Source of the DNA: Pseudomonas sp. S35
GTDB lineage: Bacteria > Pseudomonadota > Gammaproteobacteria > Pseudomonadales > Pseudomonadaceae
DNA length: 64,000 bases
Direction: 5' to 3'
Assembly: GCF_009866765.1 (NCBI RefSeq)
Contig: NZ_CP019431.1
Span: 5,972,001-6,036,000 of the forward strand
In this document: in pieces, positions 58,741 through 64,000 of the stretch
How positions within the stretch are numbered: the stretch's first letter is position 1
Layout: each line of letters begins with the position of its first letter
The notes under the pieces: generated by a model
The model's input: the letters and a program-made list of their open reading frames with translations, nothing else
The model's database searches: none
Told to the model about the DNA's origin: nothing
Made by a program: the position numbers and the translations under genes

Positions 58741-59715
58741 ATGGCCCATCCGTTTGAAACCCTCACCCCTGATCTGGTGCTCGATGCCGTCGAAAGCATC
58801 GGCTTCCTCAGCGATGCTCGCGTCCTGGCGCTCAACAGCTACGAAAACCGCGTATATCAGGTGGGCATCGAAGACTCCGAGCCGCTGATCGCCAAGTTCT
58901 ATCGCCCCCAGCGCTGGACCAACGACGCGATCCTTGAAGAACACCGCTTCACCTTCGAACTGGCCGAATGCGAAGTGCCGGTCGTCGCGCCAATGATCCA
59001 CAACGGCGAAAGCCTGTTTGAACACCAAGGTTTCCGCTTCACTTTGTTCCCGCGCCGGGGCGGTCGTGCGCCGGAGCCGGGCAACCTCGATCAACTGTAT
59101 CGCCTCGGTCAATTGCTCGGCCGTTTGCACGCCGTGGGTTCCACCCGCCCGTTCGAACACCGCGAAGCCCTGGGTGTGAAGAACTTCGGTCACGATTCGC
59201 TCAACACCCTGCTTGAAGGCAATTTCATTCCCAAAAGCCTGCTACCGGCCTACGAGTCCGTGGCCCGCGACCTGCTCAAGCGTGTGGAAGAGGTGTACAA
59301 GGCCACGCCGCACAAGAACATCCGCATGCACGGCGACTGCCACCCCGGCAACATGATGTGCCGCGACGAGATGTTCCATATCGTCGACCTGGATGACTGC
59401 CGCATGGGCCCGGCCGTACAGGACCTGTGGATGATGCTCGCCGGTGATCGTCAGGAATGCCTGGGGCAACTGTCGGAATTGATGGACGGCTACCAGGAGT
59501 TCCACGACTTCGACCCGCGTGAGTTGGCGTTGATCGAACCATTGCGCGCCCTGCGCCTGATGCACTACAGCGCCTGGCTGGCGCGGCGTTGGGATGATCC
59601 GGCGTTCCCCCATAGCTTCCCGTGGTTCGGCAGCGAACGCTATTGGGGTGACCAGGTGCTGGCGCTGCGTGAGCAACTCTCAGCGCTCAACGAAGAACCA
59701 TTGAAACTGTTTTAA
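58741..59715 (+). CDS. srkA: Stress response kinase A (YihE/RdoA)
   Basis: A 324-residue protein kinase of the aminoglycoside-phosphotransferase fold. It opens ETLTPDLVLDAVESIGF and has LNSYENRVYQVG in the glycine-loop region, LIAKFYRPQRW with the ATP-site lysine, the catalytic IRMHGDCHPGNMM and metal-binding HIVDLDDCRMGP. E. coli SrkA protects stressed cells by opposing MazEF-type death. Start ATG follows AGGAG. rarD follows 22 bp downstream; there is no obvious functional link. Confidence 0.94.
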   Translation: MAHPFETLTPDLVLDAVESIGFLSDARVLALNSYENRVYQVGIEDSEPLIAKFYRPQRWTNDAILEEHRFTFELAECEVPVVAPMIHNGESLFEHQGFRFTLFPRRGGRAPEPGNLDQLYRLGQLLGRLHAVGSTRPFEHREALGVKNFGHDSLNTLLEGNFIPKSLLPAYESVARDLLKRVEEVYKATPHKNIRMHGDCHPGNMMCRDEMFHIVDLDDCRMGPAVQDLWMMLAGDRQECLGQLSELMDGYQEFHDFDPRELALIEPLRALRLMHYSAWLARRWDDPAFPHSFPWFGSERYWGDQVLALREQLSALNEEPLKLF

Positions 59716-59737
59716 CTGCTAGAACAAGGACTCTGCA

Positions 59738-60622
59738 ATGCACGCCGCCAACCCCCGCAAGGGGTACATCCTGGGCCTCAGCGCCTATGTCATCTGGGGC
59801 TTGTTCCCGCTCTACTTCAAAGCCATCGCCAGCGTACCCGCCGCCGAAATCATCGTGCACCGCGTGCTGTGGTCGGCGCTGTTCGGCGGCTTGCTGTTGA
59901 TGGTGTGGAAGCACCCCGGCTGGTTCCGCGAGCTGCGCGACAACCCCAAGCGCCTGGCGATCCTGGCCCTCAGCGGTTCGTTGATTGCGGGCAACTGGCT
60001 GACGTATGTGTGGTCGGTGAACAGTGGGCGCATGCTGGAAGCGAGCCTGGGTTACTACATCAACCCGCTGGTGAATGTACTGCTGGGCATGCTGCTCCTC
60101 GGCGAACGCCTGCGCCGCCTGCAATGGGTGGCCGTGGGGCTGGCCGCGGTGGGTGTGGCGCAACAGGTCTGGCAGGTGGGCAGCTTGCCGTGGGTGTCGC
60201 TGGTGCTGGCGTTGACCTTCGGCTTCTACGGCCTGATCCGCAAACAGGCCCCGGTCAAGGCACTGCCGGGGCTGGTGGTGGAAACCTGGATGCTGGTGCC
60301 GATTGCCGTCGCGTGGCTGCTGTTCAACCCGACCGCCCACAGCGCACAGCTTGAGTTCTGGAGTACCTCTGAAGCCTGGTGGCTGGTCGCCGCAGGCCCG
60401 GTGACGTTGATCCCGCTGGTGTGCTTCAACGCCGCCGCGCGGCATTTGCCCTACACGGCGCTGGGCTTTTTACAGTACGTCGCGCCGACCCTGGTACTGC
60501 TCGAAGCCGTGCTGTTGTTCGGCGAACACCTGGCCCCCAGCACGCTGATCGCCTTCGCCTTTATCTGGGCCGGCCTGCTGGTCTACAGCGTGGATGCCTG
60601 GTTGACGGTGCGCAAACGCTGA
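59738..60622 (+). CDS. rarD: RarD, EamA/DMT-superfamily transporter
   Basis: 294 residues with about ten membrane helices in two EamA halves. The RarD pattern is clear: GYILGLSAYVIWGLFPLYFK, IIVHRVLWSALF, NWLTYVWSVNSGRMLEASLGYYINPLVNVLLGM and YTALGFLQYVAPTLVLLEAV. Some RarD proteins were linked to chloramphenicol resistance; the substrate is unknown. It is preceded by AAGGA and converges on the gcvR-like gene with a perfect hairpin between. Confidence 0.92.
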   Translation: MHAANPRKGYILGLSAYVIWGLFPLYFKAIASVPAAEIIVHRVLWSALFGGLLLMVWKHPGWFRELRDNPKRLAILALSGSLIAGNWLTYVWSVNSGRMLEASLGYYINPLVNVLLGMLLLGERLRRLQWVAVGLAAVGVAQQVWQVGSLPWVSLVLALTFGFYGLIRKQAPVKALPGLVVETWMLVPIAVAWLLFNPTAHSAQLEFWSTSEAWWLVAAGPVTLIPLVCFNAAARHLPYTALGFLQYVAPTLVLLEAVLLFGEHLAPSTLIAFAFIWAGLLVYSVDAWLTVRKR

Positions 60623-60641
60623 TCAAATAACGTACAACCTA

Positions 60642-60670
60642 CTGCAAGCCACGGCTGCCGTGGCTTGCAG
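60642..60670. terminator. Hairpin between convergent rarD and gcvR-like genes
   Basis: CTGCAAGCCACGG-CTG-CCGTGGCTTGCAG is a 13-bp perfect stem with a 3-nt loop, 19 bp after the rarD stop. No T-run follows on either strand. Confidence 0.6.
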
Positions 60671-60685
60671 GCATTCACCCCAAGG

Positions 60686-60694
60686 TTATCCACA
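60686..60694. other. Consensus DnaA box in a nested inverted repeat
   Basis: TTATCCACA is the consensus DnaA 9-mer. TCCACAGG (60689-60696) pairs with CCTGTGGA (60722-60729), and CATGCA occurs twice inside the loop. It lies in the rarD-gcvR spacer and is a single box, so not an origin. Confidence 0.5.
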
Positions 60695-60733
60695 GGCCCA
60701 TGCAAGTTTTCCATGCATAACCCTGTGGACAGA

Positions 60734-61246
60734 TTATTCCTCGTTACGCAGCTCCACCATCAAGTCATCCGCCAAGGTTTCCAGGGATAGCTGCAAGCTC
60801 TCCAGGGACAACGACGGCGGCACCTGCAACAACGCTTCGGCGGTGAACAGCGGGTCGCCACTCATGGGGGCCGGGCGCACATCCGTGCTCAAGCGCTCCA
60901 GGTTCACGCCTTGCTGGCTCAACAATGCCGTGATCTCACGCACGATGCCCGAACGGTCATTGCCCACCAGCGTCATCACAATCGGTTTGGACGCCGAAGC
61001 CTGCCCGGTACTGCCCTCACCCACCAGCACGCGAATGCCGTGTGTGGATAAGTCCTCCAGCGCCCCCAACAATGCCTGACGGCTTTCCGCTGGTACGCTG
61101 ACCCGCAAGATCCCGGCAAACTGCCCGGCCATATGGGCCATGCGGCTTTCCAGCCAGTTTCCCCCATGGGCGGCAATATTCTGCGCGATGCGCTCGACCA
61201 GGCCGGGTTTGTCGGCGGCGATAATTGTGAGTACAAGATGGTCCAT
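60734..61246 (-). CDS. gcvR: GcvR-like protein with two ACT domains
   Basis: 170 residues from ATG 61246 (GAGGG 7 nt upstream); a TTG at 61267 would add seven residues. Two ACT domains are seen: HLVLTIIAADKPGLVERIAQNIAAHGGNWLESRMAHMAG and KPIVMTLVGNDRSGIVREITALLSQQGVNLERL. This is the layout of GcvR, which binds GcvA and represses the glycine-cleavage operon. No gcv genes are near, so the name is by family only. It diverges from glcB; both genes relate to C2 (glycine/glyoxylate) metabolism. Confidence 0.85.
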   Translation of the reverse strand: MDHLVLTIIAADKPGLVERIAQNIAAHGGNWLESRMAHMAGQFAGILRVSVPAESRQALLGALEDLSTHGIRVLVGEGSTGQASASKPIVMTLVGNDRSGIVREITALLSQQGVNLERLSTDVRPAPMSGDPLFTAEALLQVPPSLSLESLQLSLETLADDLMVELRNEE

Positions 61247-61348
61247 GGCGAAGCCCTCTGAATTCAATCTACAAAGTGGACCCGGGGGGCCCCGAAAACA
61301 AATCGTGTACCATTTTTATATTTATCTGGAACAATCCAATAGTTTTTT

Positions 61349-61365
61349 GAGAACATCCCGTTCTC
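61349..61365. promoter_or_regulatory. Dyad GAGAAC-N5-GTTCTC in the gcvR-glcB spacer
   Basis: A perfect 6-bp inverted repeat directly after TTTTTT, in an AT-rich part of the 266-bp divergent spacer. It has operator-like symmetry with no assigned regulator. Confidence 0.4.
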
Positions 61366-61438
61366 CGCTGTGACCGTACGACCAAAGTGGGTCGCTAAAC
61401 GACGTATTTAGTCTAATTTTCACAACCGCAAGTCATCA

Positions 61439-61464
61439 TGTAGTATGCCCAACCGTGCACTACA
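61439..61464. promoter_or_regulatory. Dyad TGTAGT-N14-ACTACA upstream of glcB
   Basis: A perfect 6-bp inverted repeat ends 48 bp before the glcB ATG. It could be an operator for a glycolate or glyoxylate regulator; this is inference only. Confidence 0.35.
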
Positions 61465-61512
61465 TAATGAAAATCTGAAAAAGCGCATAAGCTCCGCAGA
61501 GTGAGGCAAGCA

Positions 61513-63690
61513 ATGACTGAACACGTTCAAGTCGGTGGCCTGCAGGTCGCCAAAGTCCTGTTCGACTTCGTGAACAACGAAGCCATTCCCGGTACCGGCA
61601 TTACTGCCGACCAGTTCTGGGCCGGTGCCGACAAGGTCATTCACGACCTGGCGCCGAAGAACAAAGCCCTACTCGCCAAACGCGACGATTTCCAGGCGCG
61701 CATCGATACCTGGCACCAGACCCACGCCGGCCAGGCTCATGACCCGGTGGCCTACAAAGCCTTCCTGCAAGACATCGGATACCTGCTGCCAGAAGCCGCA
61801 GACTTCCAGGCCTCGACCCAAAACGTCGATGACGAAATCGCCCGCATGGCCGGCCCGCAGCTGGTGGTGCCGGTGATGAACGCCCGCTTCGCCCTCAACG
61901 CCTCCAATGCGCGTTGGGGTTCGCTGTACGACGCGCTGTATGGCACCGACGCCATCAGCGAAGCCGACGGCGCCGAAAAGGGCAAGGGCTACAACAAGGT
62001 GCGTGGCGACAAGGTCATCGCCTTCGCCCGCGCCTTCCTCGACGAAGCCGCGCCGCTCAGCGCCGGCAGCCATGTGGATTCCACCGGTTACAAGATCGTC
62101 GACGGCACGCTGATCGTCAGCCTCAAGGGCGGCAGCAACAGTGGCCTGCGTAACGATGCCCAGTTGATCGGCTTCCAGGGCCCTGCGGCCGAGCCGATTG
62201 CGATCCTGCTGAAACACAACGGCCTGCACTTCGAAATCCAGATCGACGCCAGCACCCCGGTCGGCCAGACCGATGCCGCCGGCGTCAAAGACGTGCTGAT
62301 GGAAGCCGCGCTGACCACCATCATGGACTGCGAAGACTCCGTCGCCGCCGTCGATGCCGATGACAAAGTGGTGATCTACCGCAACTGGCTCGGCCTGATG
62401 AAGGGCGACCTGGCCGAAGAAGTGGCCAAGGGCGGCAAGACCTTCACCCGGACCATGAACGCCGACCGCGTCTACACCGGCGTGGACGGTCAGGACGTGA
62501 CCCTGCATGGCCGTTCGCTGTTGTTCGTACGCAACGTTGGCCACCTGATGACCATCGACGCGATCCTCGACAAAAACGGCGATGAAGTGCCGGAAGGCAT
62601 CCTCGACGGCCTGGTCACCAACCTGGCAGCGGTCCACAGCCTCAACGGCAACAACACCCGCAAGAACAGCCGCACCGGCTCGGTGTACATCGTCAAGCCC
62701 AAGATGCACGGCCCGGAAGAAGCCGCGTTCACCAACGAGCTGTTCGGTCGCATCGAAGACGTGCTGAACCTGCCGCGCAACACGTTGAAAGTCGGGATCA
62801 TGGACGAGGAGCGCCGCACCACGGTCAACCTCAAGGCCTGCATCAAGGCGGCCAGCGAGCGCGTGGTGTTTATCAACACCGGCTTCCTCGACCGCACGGG
62901 CGACGAGATCCACACCTCGATGGAAGCAGGCGCAATGGTGCGTAAAGCAGCCATGAAAGCCGAAAAGTGGATTGGTGCCTATGAAAACTGGAACGTCGAT
63001 ATCGGCTTGAGCACTGGCCTGCAAGGTCGTGCACAGATCGGTAAAGGTATGTGGGCGATGCCCGACTTGATGGCGGCGATGCTCGAACAGAAAATCGCCC
63101 ACCCACTGGCCGGTGCCAACACCGCCTGGGTGCCGTCGCCTACGGCGGCTGCGCTGCATGCATTGCATTACCACAAGGTCGACGTATTCGCCCGCCAGGC
63201 CGAACTGGCCAAGCGCGAACGCGCCTCGGTGGACGACATCCTGACCATTCCCCTGGCCGTCAACACCGACTGGTCCGAGGAAGAAATCCGCAATGAACTG
63301 GACAACAACGCCCAGGGCATCCTTGGCTACGTGGTCCGCTGGATCGACCAGGGCGTCGGCTGCTCCAAAGTGCCAGACATCAACGATGTGGGCCTGATGG
63401 AAGACCGCGCCACCCTGCGCATCTCCAGCCAGCACATCGCCAACTGGCTGCGCCACGGCATCGTCAACCAAGACCAGGTGATGGAAAGCCTCAAGCGCAT
63501 GGCGCCGGTGGTGGACCGTCAGAATGCCGGGGACGCGTTGTACCGCCCACTGGCTCCGGATTTCGACAGCAACATCGCGTTCCAGGCAGCGGTGGAGCTG
63601 GTGATTGAGGGGACCAAGCAGCCCAACGGCTACACCGAGCCGGTGTTGCACCGTCGGCGTCGGGAGTTCAAGGCTAAAAACGGCCTGTAA
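61513..63690 (+). CDS. glcB: Malate synthase G
   Basis: 725 residues, the standard length from ATG 61513; the frame opens four codons earlier at GTG. It starts [29 protein letters not shown]. The TIM-barrel active site includes [40 protein letters not shown] and [18 protein letters not shown] (catalytic acids and Mg ligands); a further barrel segment reads [19 protein letters not shown]. It condenses glyoxylate with acetyl-CoA to malate in the glyoxylate shunt. It is monocistronic, with a strong terminator 8 bp downstream. Confidence 0.97.
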   Translation: MTEHVQVGGLQVAKVLFDFVNNEAIPGTGITADQFWAGADKVIHDLAPKNKALLAKRDDFQARIDTWHQTHAGQAHDPVAYKAFLQDIGYLLPEAADFQASTQNVDDEIARMAGPQLVVPVMNARFALNASNARWGSLYDALYGTDAISEADGAEKGKGYNKVRGDKVIAFARAFLDEAAPLSAGSHVDSTGYKIVDGTLIVSLKGGSNSGLRNDAQLIGFQGPAAEPIAILLKHNGLHFEIQIDASTPVGQTDAAGVKDVLMEAALTTIMDCEDSVAAVDADDKVVIYRNWLGLMKGDLAEEVAKGGKTFTRTMNADRVYTGVDGQDVTLHGRSLLFVRNVGHLMTIDAILDKNGDEVPEGILDGLVTNLAAVHSLNGNNTRKNSRTGSVYIVKPKMHGPEEAAFTNELFGRIEDVLNLPRNTLKVGIMDEERRTTVNLKACIKAASERVVFINTGFLDRTGDEIHTSMEAGAMVRKAAMKAEKWIGAYENWNVDIGLSTGLQGRAQIGKGMWAMPDLMAAMLEQKIAHPLAGANTAWVPSPTAAALHALHYHKVDVFARQAELAKRERASVDDILTIPLAVNTDWSEEEIRNELDNNAQGILGYVVRWIDQGVGCSKVPDINDVGLMEDRATLRISSQHIANWLRHGIVNQDQVMESLKRMAPVVDRQNAGDALYRPLAPDFDSNIAFQAAVELVIEGTKQPNGYTEPVLHRRRREFKAKNGL

Positions 63691-63698
63691 ATGAAAAA

Positions 63699-63725
63699 GC
63701 CCTGATCGAGAGATCAGGGCTTTTT
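63699..63725 (+). terminator. Intrinsic terminator after glcB
   Basis: GCCCTGATC-GAGA-GATCAGGGC is a 9-bp perfect stem with AAAAA before and TTTTT after, so it works in both directions. Confidence 0.92.
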
Positions 63726-63749
63726 CTTTGGGGCTGTGGTGGCTGGACT

Positions 63750-63781
63750 GGCCTCATCGGGGGCAAGCCCCCGATGAGGCC
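63750..63781. repeat. REP palindrome after glcB
   Basis: GGCCTCATCGGGGGC-AA-GCCCCCGATGAGGCC is a 15-bp perfect stem with a 2-nt loop, between the glcB terminator and the response-regulator gene. It shares ATCGGGGGC with the REP at 58631. Confidence 0.85.
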
Positions 63782-63799
63782 CTCAACCCCGCCACAAAA

Positions 63800-64000
63800 T
63801 CAGGGCACCATCCCCAACTCACGCTTGACCAGCTTCGCCAACTTCACGCTATCAATCGGTTTAAGCAAAAAGTCCACCACACTCAAATGCATCGCATCGA
63901 TCACGTCCGGCGCCTCTGCGTCCCCGGACATGATGATGATCGGCAACGCCGCACGGGTCGACTGGCGCACCTTGCTGATCAATTCCAAACCGTTGCTGGG
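63800..64000 (-). CDS. Response-regulator receiver domain, C-terminal end (cut by window edge)
   Basis: 66 codons plus stop are in the window; the gene enters from the right edge in frame. The sequence PSNGLELISKVRQ fits the loop and helix after the phospho-acceptor Asp of a CheY-like domain. PIIIMSGDAE has the conserved switch Ser/Thr, and VVDFLLKPID the conserved Lys. It ends right after the fifth helix, so the receiver is the C-terminal domain: either a stand-alone CheY-like protein or the end of a hybrid kinase. Confidence 0.85.
   Translation of the reverse strand, partial: PSNGLELISKVRQSTRAALPIIIMSGDAEAPDVIDAMHLSVVDFLLKPIDSVKLAKLVKRELGMVP

Noticed and set aside
60686..60729. Replication origin
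   Set aside because: A single consensus DnaA box, without a box cluster, AT-rich unwinding region or dnaA/dnaN nearby.
61669..63651. 660-codon open frame antisense to glcB
   Set aside because: Shadow of the fully conserved malate synthase.

Overview
The window comes from a pseudomonad chromosome, most likely the Pseudomonas fluorescens group. It is GC-rich with dense genes and short spacers. The gene order tsaD / rpsU-dnaG-rpoD / c-di-GMP sensor / tRNA / davBA / pqqFABCDE / acyl-CoA dehydrogenases / bioBFHCD is typical of Pseudomonas. Spacers carry REP-type palindromes built on GGGGGC-TT-GCCCCC, as in P. fluorescens genomes. There is no prophage, transposase, integrase, CRISPR array, secretion cluster or rRNA. 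Almost all genes belong to recognised families, so the interest lies in regulation, gene overlaps and small elements.

Region 1 (1-20.5 kb): envelope and housekeeping. A truncated periplasmic-sensor gene and a DUF3530 gene come first. The leftward amgK-murU-djlA cluster (peptidoglycan recycling plus a J-domain protein) diverges from the rightward lptD-surA-pdxA-rsmA-apaG-apaH-glpE run. Then come the prkA-yeaH-ycgB stress cluster behind a sigma-S-like promoter, cca, folB-folK, plsY and tsaD.

Region 2 (20.5-31.3 kb): the macromolecular synthesis operon rpsU-dnaG-rpoD, with a 444-bp rpsU-dnaG spacer. It is followed by a four-PAS GGDEF-EAL protein (RmcA type), a CAT-anticodon tRNA that is probably tRNA-Ile2, a VOC protein, and LysR and Lrp regulators.

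Region 3 (31.3-42.4 kb): lysine catabolism (davB-davA) and PQQ biosynthesis (pqqF, pqqA, pqqBCDE). The pqqA peptide gene is separated from pqqB by an attenuator-like hairpin. A Pmp3-type membrane peptide gene and a class III aminotransferase with a divergent LysR gene follow.

Region 4 (42.4-50.3 kb): three paralogous ~590-600-residue acyl-CoA dehydrogenases with a diguanylate cyclase gene between them. The outermost has two overlapping PsrA-type operators upstream. A small protein resembling a flagellar rod protein without its central part follows.

Region 5 (50.3-64 kb): the full biotin operon bioB-F-H-C-D, with a BirA-type operator that covers the bioB -35 box and also encodes the N-terminus of the divergent ComF-like protein. 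Then come modE, the Tat phosphatase phoX, a MITE-like REP-containing element, srkA, rarD, a gcvR-like gene, glcB, and the end of a response-regulator gene.
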